Shown in pieces: positions 16,955 to 29,165 of a stretch of 64,000 nt of DNA. Location of the stretch: positions 186,001 to 250,000 of the forward strand of contig NZ_PVTZ01000002.1 in NCBI RefSeq assembly GCF_003003125.1. The letters are read 5' to 3'. Numbering within the stretch: the stretch's first letter is position 1; each line of letters starts with the position of its first letter. The position numbers and the translations under genes are program-made. The notes beneath the pieces are model-generated. The model made no database searches and was not told the DNA's origin. It saw nothing but the letters and a program-made list of their open reading frames with translations. The stretch comes from Laceyella sediminis (GTDB lineage: Bacteria; Bacillota; Bacilli; Thermoactinomycetales; Thermoactinomycetaceae).

Positions 16955-16997
16955 AGAAAACTGCCTGGCAGAAACCCGATTCCTCTCCGCCAGGCAG
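16955..16997 (-). terminator. Terminator-like hairpin between atpD and atpC
   Basis: CTGCCTGGC (16961-16969) and GCCAGGCAG (16989-16997) are perfect arms. On the minus strand they are followed by TTTTCTT. It begins 12 bases after atpD. It may lower atpC transcription relative to the rest of the operon, or protect the upstream mRNA. Confidence 0.6.
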
Positions 16998-17008
16998 AAT
17001 GTTATGGT

Positions 17009-18421
<1,413 letters not shown>

Positions 18422-18496
18422 TTAAACTGCATTTGCATCTATCAAAACGGGATGGCCAACCCGCTAATCGTTGCTTCGTTCAAATCATCGCTTGTT

Positions 18497-19369
18497 CTAT
18501 TCCAGCGCAGCTGCCCCACCGACGATCTCCGCAATCTCTTGCGTGATAGCCGCTTGCCGTGCCCGGTTGAATTGTAACTTCAGCGATTCGATCATTTCCG
18601 TAGCGTTGTCGGTCGCATTGCTCATCGCGTTCATCCGAGCGGCGTGTTCACTCGCTTTACCATCTAAAAGAGCGCTATAGATAAGTGCTTCTGCATAACT
18701 TGGAAGCAGAGTGGACAACACCTCTTCTTGGGATGGCTCATACTCATAAACGGTTTTTCCAGTTTGGCTGGACCCCGCCAAGTCATCCCCAGCCAGCGGC
18801 AACAAGCGTTTTTCCGTCGGACGCTGAACCACTGGGTTGACAAACTCATTGTACAAGAGGTACAGCTCATCAAACTTCTCTTCCGCATAGAAACGAACGG
18901 CTTGCTCCGCAATTTCTTTCACATCGGCAAACGTTGGCGAATCGGACAAGCCTGTCACTTCATTGATGACAGGGTAATTGCGTTTGCGTAGGAAATCGCG
19001 TCCCTTGCGCCCGATCACAAAGATCACGTATTCATCTTTGCTTTGGTGGCGCTTGCTCAGTGCAGACACCAGCATGCGCAATAGGTTTGAGTTGTAGCCG
19101 CCAGCTTGGCCACGGTCCGAAGTGATAATCAGATAACCGGTTTTTTTGATCGGACGGGAAACGAGCATCGGGTGATTGGCATTTGTCGTGCTTTGAGCGA
19201 TGTTGATGATCACATCGCGCAACTTCTCCGCATATGGACGCGCCGCCTGCGCTTGCTCCTGTGCGCGGCGAAGTTTGGCCGCAGATACCAGTTTCAACGC
19301 TTTGGTCGTCTTTCTGATATCCTCTTTCGCTTTAATGCTCCGCTTAATGTCCCGCATCGATTGTCCCAT
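18497..19369 (-). CDS. atpG: ATP synthase gamma subunit
   Basis: Gamma is the central rotor shaft (290 residues). The N-terminal helix [21 protein letters not shown] and the C-terminal helix with MKAMSNAT-like spacing ([15 protein letters not shown]) and [20 protein letters not shown] are present. GGCGGTG precedes the ATG. An alternative ATG lies four codons in. Confidence 0.97.
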   Translation of the reverse strand: MGQSMRDIKRSIKAKEDIRKTTKALKLVSAAKLRRAQEQAQAARPYAEKLRDVIINIAQSTTNANHPMLVSRPIKKTGYLIITSDRGQAGGYNSNLLRMLVSALSKRHQSKDEYVIFVIGRKGRDFLRKRNYPVINEVTGLSDSPTFADVKEIAEQAVRFYAEEKFDELYLLYNEFVNPVVQRPTEKRLLPLAGDDLAGSSQTGKTVYEYEPSQEEVLSTLLPSYAEALIYSALLDGKASEHAARMNAMSNATDNATEMIESLKLQFNRARQAAITQEIAEIVGGAAALE

Positions 19370-19469
19370 GTGTTCACCGCCTTTCTGTTGCCGATCGTTC
19401 GTCGAGCCGCCGCTTTCTTACACGTGAGCGGCTCAACCGAGCGTCGGCAGTGAAAACTTGTCTTCCTGC

Positions 19470-20990
<1,521 letters not shown>

Positions 20991-21017
20991 TCACCCCAAT
21001 CTTTCCGTCTGTATGTT

Positions 21018-21563
21018 CTATCCGATTCTGCCCAGCTTCAACCCATCCTGAAAACGGGCCAACTTCGTCTTCAGGCTTCCGTCAAACAACCGGTCGCCCA
21101 CTTGCACGATCACGCCGCCCAGGATGTCGGAATCCACTTTTTCGGTGATTTGAATCTTCTTGCCGATAATCGGTTCAAACGCTTTGACGATCTCCGCCTT
21201 ATTCTCCTCAGTGAGGGGGAACGCGGTCGTCACTTGCGCTTCAGCAATCCCTCTCGCTTCGTTGGCCAACTCATTAAACGCTTGCGCCAGATCGAACACG
21301 ATGTTCTCGCGGCGACGGTCAGCCAATACGTACAATAGGTTCTTCGTGTATTGGTTCACATCCGCGAACAGCTTGTCAAACACTTCACGCTTCTTGGCGG
21401 AGGAAGTGGAAGGATGGCCTAGCCACGCCACCAGCTCAGGGGAAGCGTTAAATGTTGCCGTCACTATTTTTAGATCTCGCTCCACGCCATCCAAGCATTT
21501 CTGTTCTTCGGCGACCTCAAACAATGCTTTGGCGTATCGCTTCGCTACTACCGAGCTGGTCAT
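21018..21563 (-). CDS. atpH: ATP synthase delta subunit
   Basis: Delta joins the peripheral stalk to the top of F1 (181 residues). It begins VAKRYAKALFEVAEEQ, typical of the family, and ends with the domain containing ADPSILGG-like VDSDILGGVIVQVGDRLFDGSLKTKL. It overlaps atpF by four bases. Confidence 0.96.
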   Translation of the reverse strand: MTSSVVAKRYAKALFEVAEEQKCLDGVERDLKIVTATFNASPELVAWLGHPSTSSAKKREVFDKLFADVNQYTKNLLYVLADRRRENIVFDLAQAFNELANEARGIAEAQVTTAFPLTEENKAEIVKAFEPIIGKKIQITEKVDSDILGGVIVQVGDRLFDGSLKTKLARFQDGLKLGRIG

Positions 21564-22048
21564 TGCACTCTGCCTACCTGCTCAAGGTAACGACCCACCA
21601 GCTCAGCTTGGGCTTTGCCATCCAGTTCTTTCTCGATCAACTTGGATGCGAGCTGAACGGACAGGGCACCCACTTCATCGCGCAAACTGGCAAGCGCTTT
21701 TTCTTTCTCGCGTTGAATTTCATTGGTCGCCTCTTTGATCATGCTCTCAGCGCGCTCTTGCGCTTTGGCGATGATCTCTTCCGCTTCACGCTCTTTTTGC
21801 GCTTTGGCGCGTTCGATGATCTCTTTCGCCTCTAGGCGGGCTTTTTCCAGCGCTTCGCGTTGCTCTTTGATGAGATCCTCCGCTTCTTTGCGGCTTTTCT
21901 CAGCAGCCTTGATCTGGCCGTCGATGTGCTCTTGACGTTGCCTCATGGTGTTCAGCATTGGACGAAGAGCGTATTTGGAAACGAGCAGCATTAAAATGAT
22001 AAATGCGATAAGCTGGAATACCATCGTACCCCATTCAATACTTAACAC
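21560..22048 (-). CDS. atpF: ATP synthase b subunit (peripheral stalk)
   Basis: The protein has one membrane helix near the N-terminus (FQLIAFIILMLLVSKYAL) followed by a long charged coiled coil of Lys, Glu, Ala and Arg, which forms the peripheral stalk. I use the GTG at 22046-22048, because AGGGAGTG lies six bases before it and the protein then starts at the usual place (162 residues). A longer frame begins 22 codons upstream without a ribosome site. Confidence 0.93.
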   Translation of the reverse strand: MLSIEWGTMVFQLIAFIILMLLVSKYALRPMLNTMRQRQEHIDGQIKAAEKSRKEAEDLIKEQREALEKARLEAKEIIERAKAQKEREAEEIIAKAQERAESMIKEATNEIQREKEKALASLRDEVGALSVQLASKLIEKELDGKAQAELVGRYLEQVGRVQ

Positions 22049-22167
22049 TTGATTCACTCCCTTCAGACTTGCGGGAACTTGTGTATGCAAATTACGAATA
22101 AAAGGCTTAATCATAAGCAGACGGGGAATAGAAAAACATATTCCCCGTCATTGCATTGGTGAAGACA

Positions 22168-22395
22168 TTAGCCGATGATGCCGAGTACAGCCATGATGCC
22201 GAAAGCAACAGCAATAATTGGCAACGCCTCTACCAAAGCGATCCCGATAAAGGTTTGGGTGAACAGCATGCCGCGAACTTCAGGTTGACGAGCAATCCCT
22301 TCCAGATAGCGTCCAAACACCCAAGCGTTACCAAATGCACCCGCGATAGCGGCAAAAGACAACATGATAGCACCAGCAATAATCGTCAAATCCAT
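22168..22395 (-). CDS. atpE: ATP synthase c subunit (proteolipid ring)
   Basis: This is a two-helix hairpin of 75 residues with the loop EGIARQPE. The ion-binding carboxylate is E56 in GIALVEALPIIAV. The first helix lacks the Gln, and helix 2 lacks the Glu-Ser/Thr pair, of sodium-dependent rings, so proton coupling is expected. Confidence 0.97.
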   Translation of the reverse strand: MDLTIIAGAIMLSFAAIAGAFGNAWVFGRYLEGIARQPEVRGMLFTQTFIGIALVEALPIIAVAFGIMAVLGIIG

Positions 22396-22439
22396 AATAA
22401 AATCCTCCTTAAAAATTAAATCGTTTTTTGAATCGTTGA

Positions 22440-23219
22440 TTAATGATCGTCAGCCAACTTCTGTGACATGTATACAATGGCCAACACTGTAAATACGTAC
22501 GCTTGCACCGTTCCGACAAAGACCGAGTACGCCAACCATACGATCAGCGGTGCTTCGGTCAAGAACCCGCCTTTGAGCAACACGATAATCAGAATCTCAC
22601 CAGCAAAGATGTTCGCCCATAGACGCAAGCCGTGTGTGACAGGCTTGGCGACTTCATCGATGATGTGGAGCGGGAACATCCAGAAGAATGGTTGGAAATA
22701 ATGGGATGCGTACTTCTTGGGTGACTTTCTGATGCCCAGGAAATGAGCAACAATCGTGATTGCTAAAGCCATCGCGATCGGCACGTTGATGTCAGCAGTC
22801 GGTGATTTCCACCAAGCGTAGGCGTTATGATGCTCCGCTTCCTTGCCCGCTTCACCATGATGCTCTCCCGCTGCTTCAATTCCCAGGAAAGGTATGGGTT
22901 CATGGTGTTCGGTCACCACGTTAAACATGAGTCCCATCTGATTCGCGATAAAAATGAACAAAAAGAGCGTGAAAGCAAAGCCATAAAAGCGTTCGCTTGT
23001 TTTGGCATCCATGTTGGAACGGACAATCCCCTGGGTGAACTCGATGATCATTTCCACAAAGTTTTGCATACCCGTCGGAACCATTGCCAAGCGGCGAGTG
23101 GCCAACATAGCGATGAGGAATACCAGGATGCAACAAATCGTCGTGGTGATCATCACAGTCACGTCCAGCTTTACTTGCAAACCCATTAAGTCAAACACTA
23201 GCTTTGGTGTTTTTTCCAT
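22440..23219 (-). CDS. atpB: ATP synthase a subunit
   Basis: Subunit a forms the proton half-channels against the c-ring (259 residues). The essential arginine is in HGLRLWANIFAGE. A His- and Glu-rich loop (near HHEPIPFLGIEAAGEHHGEAGKEAEHH, split here for length) precedes the third helix and is unusually long. I start at the ATG at 23217-23219 (MEKTPKLVFDL) behind AAAGGGGTGA. The open frame extends 53 codons further but overlaps atpI. Confidence 0.95.
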   Translation of the reverse strand: MEKTPKLVFDLMGLQVKLDVTVMITTTICCILVFLIAMLATRRLAMVPTGMQNFVEMIIEFTQGIVRSNMDAKTSERFYGFAFTLFLFIFIANQMGLMFNVVTEHHEPIPFLGIEAAGEHHGEAGKEAEHHNAYAWWKSPTADINVPIAMALAITIVAHFLGIRKSPKKYASHYFQPFFWMFPLHIIDEVAKPVTHGLRLWANIFAGEILIIVLLKGGFLTEAPLIVWLAYSVFVGTVQAYVFTVLAIVYMSQKLADDH

Positions 23220-23229
23220 GTATCCAGCT

Positions 23230-23625
23230 TCACCCCTTTCCTGACGTGGTTCGGAGTTTTCGAACCTCCCAAAACTCCAATACAATGATGAGTATATAGC
23301 AGATTGGCAACCCCACGACAATCGTGCGGACATCAAAATGCATTGGATATTTGAAAGCGACGAGTATCGCAAGGGCAACCATGAGATAACGATTGATCAT
23401 GCCTGTTCCTCTGTGTCTGGTGGAACCAGTCGCTAAGGTCGTCTCTCCCGCCAGGCGCACTTTACGCGCCATGTACAAGACGTTATACAGACTGACCAAC
23501 AAGCCAAGGCCTGCTCCAGCAACCATTTTCTTATACGGAGTAAGTAACCATAGGACTAAGAGTAACGCGAGGAATCCGGCTGTGAGGATCACCACTCGTC
23601 GGCGAATGGTATGCAATGGATCCAT
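23230..23625 (-). CDS. atpI: ATP synthase subunit I
   Basis: A small membrane protein of 131 residues with about four helices, at the standard place before atpB. Subunit I is thought to help c-ring assembly or Mg2+ handling. It shows the usual poorly conserved hydrophobic pattern with the basic loop MARKVRLAG. It lies seven bases after atpZ. Confidence 0.85.
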   Translation of the reverse strand: MDPLHTIRRRVVILTAGFLALLLVLWLLTPYKKMVAGAGLGLLVSLYNVLYMARKVRLAGETTLATGSTRHRGTGMINRYLMVALAILVAFKYPMHFDVRTIVVGLPICYILIIVLEFWEVRKLRTTSGKG

Positions 23626-23632
23626 GAGGAGT

Positions 23633-23848
23633 TCATTCCTTCACAAATGCTTTCAAAGTGAAAAAAGCAGTGATAAAACCGCTTCCAAGCCCAACCAACA
23701 CACCTGCGAGGAGCAAAAAAGGTTTGGTGCCCCACAAGGCATCCAATTTGTTCCCCACCCAAGCCCCGCCCACGGTCAACAACACGATCTCCGTGCCAAT
23801 TGAACTGACCATCGCGGCAATGCGCCACAGATTCGTGTCATTTTTCAT
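23633..23848 (-). CDS. atpZ: AtpZ/AtpI family protein
   Basis: A 71-residue protein with two membrane helices. It carries the family glycine motifs GGAWVGNKLDALWGTKPFLLLAG and GLGSGF. AtpZ and AtpI together have been proposed to form a Mg2+ or Ca2+ channel linked to ATP synthase in alkaliphiles. It is the first gene of the operon, with a GGGGG ribosome site and a SigA promoter upstream. Confidence 0.85.
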   Translation of the reverse strand: MKNDTNLWRIAAMVSSIGTEIVLLTVGGAWVGNKLDALWGTKPFLLLAGVLVGLGSGFITAFFTLKAFVKE

Positions 23849-23952
23849 GAAAAACCCCCATATGTAGGAAGGATTTCAGAAAAGGGCAGACAGCTTCCGG
23901 TTGCTTGGAATTCGTTCGGAGAATCTTAGGAAAACTTCCCTTTCCCCTGCCT

Positions 23953-23982
23953 ATAGTAACGAAGCCTCATCCTTTTTGTCAA
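23953..23982 (-). promoter_or_regulatory. SigA promoter of the atp operon
   Basis: On the minus strand a perfect TTGACA (23977-23982) and TACTAT (23953-23958) are 18 bases apart. The start would lie about 100 bases before atpZ. No operator was recognised. Confidence 0.7.
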
Positions 23983-24173
23983 CGTTTTCTCAAAAACATA
24001 TGTGACAAAAAAGTCGTTTTTTTGAAAAATGGCTTGCTGTTACTACATTTTTATGGGTTTTGACGCCGTCACAGAACAAGTTATTCACCATATCGCTATT
24101 GACATATGCACAGACGTTCTTCTCAACATGGCAACATAAACAACTCTAGATCCGATTGCTGATCCCCATGCTA

Positions 24174-24190
24174 GAGCGTGTCTAACAAGT
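24174..24190 (-). repeat. Dispersed intergenic repeat, fragment D
   Basis: Read on the minus strand this is ACTTGTTAGACACGCTC, nearly the same as the right end of copies at 16.2 and 43.6 kb. Only this end is recognisable here. Confidence 0.35.
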
Positions 24191-24296
24191 CAAGTGGGTG
24201 CGTAGATGCGGCTTCAACCCCCTAAGGTCGCTCATGCGCGGGGCGCAGGCAAACGCATGTTGCGAGTTGACCGCGGGCCCCGGCGCCGCCTTGTTA

Positions 24297-25013
<717 letters not shown>

Positions 25014-25057
25014 TTAGATTATTATTGCCACATGTTGGGTTAAATTTCCCACGGCGC

Positions 25058-25079
25058 AAAAAAAGCCCTAGCAGAGGGC
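25058..25079 (-). terminator. Second terminator hairpin between glyA and upp
   Basis: GCCCT and AGGGC pair around a five-base loop and are followed on the minus strand by seven U. It lies 132 bases before the upp start, so it either backs up the glyA terminator or attenuates upp. Confidence 0.65.
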
Positions 25080-25097
25080 GCTTCGGGGATGGATCAT

Positions 25098-25129
25098 AAC
25101 GAACCAAGCGGTTTTCACCGCGCTTCGTT
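25098..25129 (-). other. Hairpin ahead of the second terminator
   Basis: AACGAACCAAGCGGT pairs imperfectly with ACCGCGCTTCGTT around a three- to four-base loop. It lies between the glyA terminator and the 25058 hairpin. With the latter it resembles an attenuator or a short RNA. Confidence 0.45.
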
Positions 25130-25146
25130 ACCTGCCTACACACGCG

Positions 25147-25175
25147 AAAACCCCGAGAGCACTTGGCTCCCGGGG
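25147..25175 (-). terminator. Terminator after glyA
   Basis: CCCCGAGAG (25151-25159) pairs with CTCCCGGGG (25167-25175) with one weak pair, followed by four U on the minus strand. It starts 17 bases after the glyA stop. Confidence 0.75.
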
Positions 25176-25192
25176 CTAGCTGCTCCGCTTTT

Positions 25193-26434
25193 TTATTTGT
25201 TCGGGTACAGAGGATATGCACCTGTCAATTTGGCTACACGTTGTTTCGCTTCTTCATGCTTCGCTTGGTCTTCAGGGTGCTTCAGGGTCAGAGCGATGAT
25301 CGCAGCGATCTCTTCCATCGCTTCCACACCCATGCCACGGCTGGTGACCGCCGCCGTCCCGATGCGGATTCCGCTGGTGACAAACGGTTTTTCCGGATCG
25401 AATGGAATCGCGTTTTTATTGCAGGTGATGCCCACTTCATCCAAGAGATGCTCCGCTTTTTTACCTGTCAAGCCCAAGTTGCGGACATCGATGAGCACCA
25501 GGTGGTTGTCGGTGCCGCCAGAAATGAGTTCAAGGCCGTGCCCTTTGAGCGATTCAGCCAAGCGTTCGGCGTTGTCCACCACTGCTTGGGAATAAGACTT
25601 GAACTCATCGGACAGCGCTTCGCCGAGGGCGACAGCTTTTGCGGCGATGATATGCATGAGTGGCCCGCCTTGGACACCGGGGAAGATCGATTTGTCGATC
25701 GCTTTGGCAAATTCTTCTTTGCAAAGGATCATCCCGCCGCGTGGGCCGCGCAATGTCTTATGGGTGGTGGTTGTCACAAAGTCAGCATACGGCACAGGGT
25801 TTGGGTGATGGCCCGTCGCCACGAGGCCGGCGATGTGAGCCATATCCACCATCAACCGCGCCCCCACTTCGTCGGCAATCTCTCTGAAGCGGGCGAAATC
25901 AATTTGGCGCGGATAGGCGCTCGCCCCAGCCACAATCAACTTCGGTTTGTGCTCAAGTGCCATCTGGCGCACTTCTTCATAGTTGATTCGATGTGTCTCT
26001 TTATCAACGCCGTATGCAACGAATTTATACAGCTGGCCGGAGAAGTTGACCGGGCTACCATGGGTCAAATGGCCGCCGTGCGCCAAGTTCATGCCCAATA
26101 CGGTGTCACCTGGTTCCAACACCGCAAAGTACACAGCCATATTGGCTTGCGCACCTGAATGAGGCTGCACATTGGCGTGATCGGCGCCAAACAGCTGTTT
26201 CGCCCGTTCCCGCGCCAGTTCTTCCACCACATCCACGTGTTCGCAACCGCCATAATAACGCTTGCCAGGATATCCTTCAGCATATTTATTGGTCAATACC
26301 GTCCCCATCGCTTCCATCACCGCTTCGGAAACGAAATTTTCAGAAGCGATGAGTTCGATCTTGTCCCGTTGGCGGCGCAACTCCTTGGTAATTGCCTCAG
26401 CCACTTGTGGGTCTTTCCGCTTTAACTGTTCCAT
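25193..26434 (-). CDS. glyA: Serine hydroxymethyltransferase
   Basis: GlyA interconverts serine and glycine while charging tetrahydrofolate with a one-carbon unit. The 413-residue protein has the PLP lysine in [14 protein letters not shown] and the early motif [12 protein letters not shown]. Length and order (upp-glyA-ywlG) match B. subtilis. Its own promoter probably lies just after the ywlG stop. Confidence 0.98.
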   Translation of the reverse strand: MEQLKRKDPQVAEAITKELRRQRDKIELIASENFVSEAVMEAMGTVLTNKYAEGYPGKRYYGGCEHVDVVEELARERAKQLFGADHANVQPHSGAQANMAVYFAVLEPGDTVLGMNLAHGGHLTHGSPVNFSGQLYKFVAYGVDKETHRINYEEVRQMALEHKPKLIVAGASAYPRQIDFARFREIADEVGARLMVDMAHIAGLVATGHHPNPVPYADFVTTTTHKTLRGPRGGMILCKEEFAKAIDKSIFPGVQGGPLMHIIAAKAVALGEALSDEFKSYSQAVVDNAERLAESLKGHGLELISGGTDNHLVLIDVRNLGLTGKKAEHLLDEVGITCNKNAIPFDPEKPFVTSGIRIGTAAVTSRGMGVEAMEEIAAIIALTLKHPEDQAKHEEAKQRVAKLTGAYPLYPNK

Positions 26435-26477
26435 TCAACCTGCCCCCTCGAATAAAAAACTTAACATTCCAATCCTC

Positions 26478-26486
26478 ATTTTAACA
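26478..26486 (-). promoter_or_regulatory. Possible extended -10 promoter of glyA
   Basis: TGTTAAAAT on the minus strand matches an extended -10 (TGnTAnAAT). No good -35 is seen 17 bases upstream. It lies in the 64-base gap before glyA. Confidence 0.35.
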
Positions 26487-26498
26487 GATCTTTCGTTT

Positions 26499-27068
26499 TT
26501 AAGGAGACACTTTTTCAATTTCCCGTACATAAACCGCCCGTGCGCCACCAATTAGCTTTGGACGGGTTTTGGCCATGGTCACATGCGCGCCGCCGATCGT
26601 TTTCCGCCCAGGACGAACCGGCACAGCTACCGGCTTGAGATGCATGCCGATGAGGGTGTCACCGATGTCGATCCCAGCATCGGCTTGAATCGATTCCACC
26701 AACACCGCGTCAGCTAGATGCCGAAAGGCATAAGCGGCCATCGCGCCGCCTGCTTGACGGACAGGTACCACCATCACTTCCTGCCAACCAAACCGCTCTG
26801 CCACCGCGCGCTCGACGACAAGAGCTCGATTCAGGTGTTCGCAACATTGAAAAGCCAAATGAAAACCGGCTTCTTGTTGTACCTCCCGCACGCCGGCGAA
26901 CAAAGCCGCGGCAATCTCTTCACTCCCTTGCGAACCGATCCGTTGCCCAGCCACTTCGCTAGTGCTCACTCCCAAGACCACCACATGCTTGTCCGTCAAA
27001 CCGGCTTCCGCCACCAGCTCGCGCATGGCATCTTTCACTTCTGCGGACAGCCGTTCCATTCCGTTCAC
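26499..27068 (-). CDS. ywlG: TIGR01440 family protein (YwlG)
   Basis: A 189-residue protein of the conserved Firmicutes YwlG family, with motifs GVSTSEVAGQRIGS, FQCCEHLNRALV and DIGDTLIGMHLKPVAVPVR. No reaction is established for the family. It starts with GTG overlapping the rpiB stop by four bases, and an ATG three codons later is an alternative. The place between glyA and rpiB matches B. subtilis. Confidence 0.85.
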   Translation of the reverse strand: MNGMERLSAEVKDAMRELVAEAGLTDKHVVVLGVSTSEVAGQRIGSQGSEEIAAALFAGVREVQQEAGFHLAFQCCEHLNRALVVERAVAERFGWQEVMVVPVRQAGGAMAAYAFRHLADAVLVESIQADAGIDIGDTLIGMHLKPVAVPVRPGRKTIGGAHVTMAKTRPKLIGGARAVYVREIEKVSP

Positions 27069-27514
27069 GACTGGAGAGCCCCTTCCAATTCGTGGATTTT
27101 TTGCACGCGGCGGGCATGCCGATCCCCTTGGAATTCAGAAGTTAACCACACTCGCACGATCGAGCGGGCCAAATCAGGGCCAACAACGCGCTCCCCAAGG
27201 GCCAAAATGTTGGCGTTGTTGTGTTCGCGGCTCATGCGGGCGGAAAACTCATCGCTCACCACTGCACAGCGAATGCCTTTGACTTTGTTAGCGGCGATGG
27301 ACATGCCAATACCGGTTCCACAGATCAGGATACCCAAGTCATATTCGCCGCTAGCCACCTTTTCCGCGACCGGGCGTGCATAATCTGGATAATCGACAGA
27401 AGTCGCACAGTCACAGCCAACATCGCTGTAATGGATGCCCATTTCATCCAGCAAATCCTTGATTTCTTGCTTCAACCGAAGGCCACCGTGGTCGGAGCCA
27501 AGTAGTATACGCAT
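27065..27514 (-). CDS. rpiB: Ribose-5-phosphate isomerase B
   Basis: RpiB interconverts ribose 5-phosphate and ribulose 5-phosphate. The 149-residue protein has GSDHGGLRLKQ, the catalytic cysteine in GILICGTGIGMSIAANK, and SREHNNANILALGERV. The ATG at 27512-27514 follows AAAGGAGG; the upstream codons in the frame have no support. It corresponds to B. subtilis ywlF. Confidence 0.95.
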   Translation of the reverse strand: MRILLGSDHGGLRLKQEIKDLLDEMGIHYSDVGCDCATSVDYPDYARPVAEKVASGEYDLGILICGTGIGMSIAANKVKGIRCAVVSDEFSARMSREHNNANILALGERVVGPDLARSIVRVWLTSEFQGDRHARRVQKIHELEGALQS

Positions 27515-27599
27515 GTTTATTCCTCCTTTGGAAACATCCATCCCCAGTATAACGCAGTGCTTCCCCTGCTGGCGCTTTGAATTGGGCGTTCCTTTCCGG

Positions 27600-28247
27600 T
27601 CATTCCCTCCATTTGGTCACAATCGCCTCGATCGCCGCCTCGATCTCCCCAGCGCACGCCCGGTATTCTTCTACCGATCCGCCATAGGGGTCGGCGATGT
27701 CCTGCTGAAATGCCATCTGTTTCAATTCCAGCAATAGCCGTTCTTCCTCAGCCAATAGCGGGCCCACTTCTTTCATCCACGCTTCTTCTGCTTCTTTGGG
27801 CCAAGGCTCGTCCGCTTTGAGTGAAAACCTGCTTTGTACCGCCGCCCGATGACTTTCCATCTCCGCATATAACCGATCCAACGCTTGATGTACCGAAACC
27901 TGCTCTGAACCGCCGAAAGCGTATTCTTTTAACGTGAAAATTTTGTCCACGCTCTCGGGGAAATCGTGGATGATAAACGCTTTGTGCTGCGCGGTCATCG
28001 TCAAGATCACATCGGCCCACGCCACCAACTCCTTGCACAGCGGGGTTGATGCGTGGCGATGAGCGATCCCCTTCTCTTCCAACACCTGGGTCGCCTGCTC
28101 CGACGCCGCGGCTCCGTCCAACGCCGATATCCCAGCCGATTTCACATCCACATCCAGCCGCTCCCGCTCAACCCACTTCCGCAACAGCGCTTCGGCCATC
28201 GGGCTTCGGCATGTGTTTCCTGTACAGACAAACAACACCTTACGCAC
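27600..28247 (-). CDS. ywlE: Low-molecular-weight protein phosphatase (YwlE-like) with an internal insertion
   Basis: The P-loop VCTGNTCRSPMAEA (C8, R14) is that of YwlE, the protein-arginine phosphatase that opposes McsB; the Thr after GN is the residue linked to arginine specificity. The catalytic aspartate is D186 in IADPYGGSVEEY. The usual length is about 150 residues, but this protein has 215. The extra 70 residues (about 113-182) are charged and helical-looking and lie between the conserved FTLKEYA segment and the DPYGG loop. The start is GTG behind GAGGTGA. Position between rpiB and mntP matches B. subtilis. Confidence 0.88.
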   Translation of the reverse strand: MRKVLFVCTGNTCRSPMAEALLRKWVERERLDVDVKSAGISALDGAAASEQATQVLEEKGIAHRHASTPLCKELVAWADVILTMTAQHKAFIIHDFPESVDKIFTLKEYAFGGSEQVSVHQALDRLYAEMESHRAAVQSRFSLKADEPWPKEAEEAWMKEVGPLLAEEERLLLELKQMAFQQDIADPYGGSVEEYRACAGEIEAAIEAIVTKWRE

Positions 28248-28443
28248 ATTTATTCACCTCGCTTCCACCTATTCTCGCACGCCCGGGGGCAACCGGACAT
28301 CTCATTTCGGCCATCGCGCCAGCGCCTTTTTTGCGTCCCGCGTCTCTTTGCCGACGAGACTAGTGGATAAACTTATTTTAATTAAAAATAAACATCCTTA
28401 TCATCTACTTTACTCAAAGGAATATTTTGGGGCAATAGGGGGC

Positions 28444-29007
28444 TTATATCATAAATTTGCATCCCAAGTAGATAAGGATCATTCCGCCGATCACCTCGCC
28501 ATAGGTGCCAATCCATCCCCCCATGAATCTCCCCAGTACCAGCCCGATCCCGGTCATGGCAAAGCTGAACAAACCAAACAACAACAAGGCCAACCATATA
28601 TCCGCATCGAACAGCCCCAGACTGAGGCCAGCCGACAAAGAGTCTAAACTTACGCTGAGCGAAAAAAGCAGGATACTTCCCCATGAGGAGATGCGAAAGC
28701 GCTCATCCTCTTCCCCTTCCCTGATCACATGCCACAGCATGGATAGGCCCAAAAAGCACAGCATTCCGCCCCCCACCATGACTGCGACATCTTTCATCAC
28801 TTTGCCCAGCAACTGCCCGATCGCCATGCCGATGAGCGGCATCAACACATGGAAAAAACCGACGGATGCGCTCAACTTGGAAATGGTACCGACCGCGGGC
28901 CGTTTCGTGCCCATGCCGACGCCAAATGAAAATGCATCTGTCCCCATCGCAAGGGCGATCATGGAGAGGGTGAACAGCTGCCCCCATTCCACAGTCGTCA
29001 GCGGCAT
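28444..29007 (-). CDS. mntP: Manganese efflux pump MntP
   Basis: This six-helix Mn2+ exporter (187 residues) has the two repeat motifs ALAMGTDAFSFGVGMG and SVSLDSLSAGLSLG, whose aspartates bind manganese. The ATG at 29005-29007 follows GGGAGGTG; the longer open frame upstream is unsupported. The 5' region can form alternative stems, one covering the ribosome site. It corresponds to B. subtilis ywlD. Confidence 0.92.
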   Translation of the reverse strand: MPLTTVEWGQLFTLSMIALAMGTDAFSFGVGMGTKRPAVGTISKLSASVGFFHVLMPLIGMAIGQLLGKVMKDVAVMVGGGMLCFLGLSMLWHVIREGEEDERFRISSWGSILLFSLSVSLDSLSAGLSLGLFDADIWLALLLFGLFSFAMTGIGLVLGRFMGGWIGTYGEVIGGMILIYLGCKFMI

Positions 29008-29133
29008 ATCCGCACCTCCCGTCCAAGTCCTCGTCTCATGGTATGCCCTCGTCCAAGAAAAAAGAACTGACGGGATGAGGGACTCAGCGCGCCTCCAACG
29101 ACAGGGGGCCATTTGGCTCCCCTAAGAATAGAC
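29008..29133 (-). promoter_or_regulatory. Structured mntP leader with mutually exclusive pairings
   Basis: On the minus strand CCCGTC can pair with GACGGG in the ribosome site GACGGGAGG. The overlapping CCCTCATCC can instead pair with GGACGAGGG. A separate hairpin AGGGGAGCC/GGCCCCCT lies upstream. This could be a switch, but the core of the known Mn2+ riboswitch is not recognisable. Confidence 0.35.
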
Positions 29134-29165
29134 AAAAAGCCAGACGACTCATCCGTCTGGCTTTT
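29134..29165 (-). terminator. Terminator after tsaC
   Basis: AAAAGCCAGACG (29135-29146) and CGTCTGGCTTTT (29154-29165) pair perfectly around a seven-base loop. On the minus strand five U follow. It overlaps the tsaC stop and separates it from mntP. Confidence 0.85.

Larger units (their letters stand above)
23849..24296 (-). other. Intergenic region between upp and the atp operon
   Basis: No gene is seen. The part next to atpZ has a SigA promoter. An AT-rich stretch lies at 23985-24060. Around 24174-24190 is a fragment of the dispersed repeat, and 24230-24290 is very GC-rich, with short palindromes but no U run, so no clear terminator for upp is visible. Confidence 0.5.

Noticed and set aside
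25163-26158. 331-codon plus-strand frame
   Set aside because: Antisense to glyA; a shadow of conserved codons.
28370-28443. Possible terminator after mntP
   Set aside because: The stretch is AT-rich but has no stem strong enough to call.
29008-29133. yybP-ykoY Mn2+ riboswitch before mntP
   Set aside because: GGGGAG and ATGAGAC words occur, but the GGGGAG forms its own hairpin and the conserved core and P1 closure are not recognisable by eye. Kept only as an unexplained structured leader.
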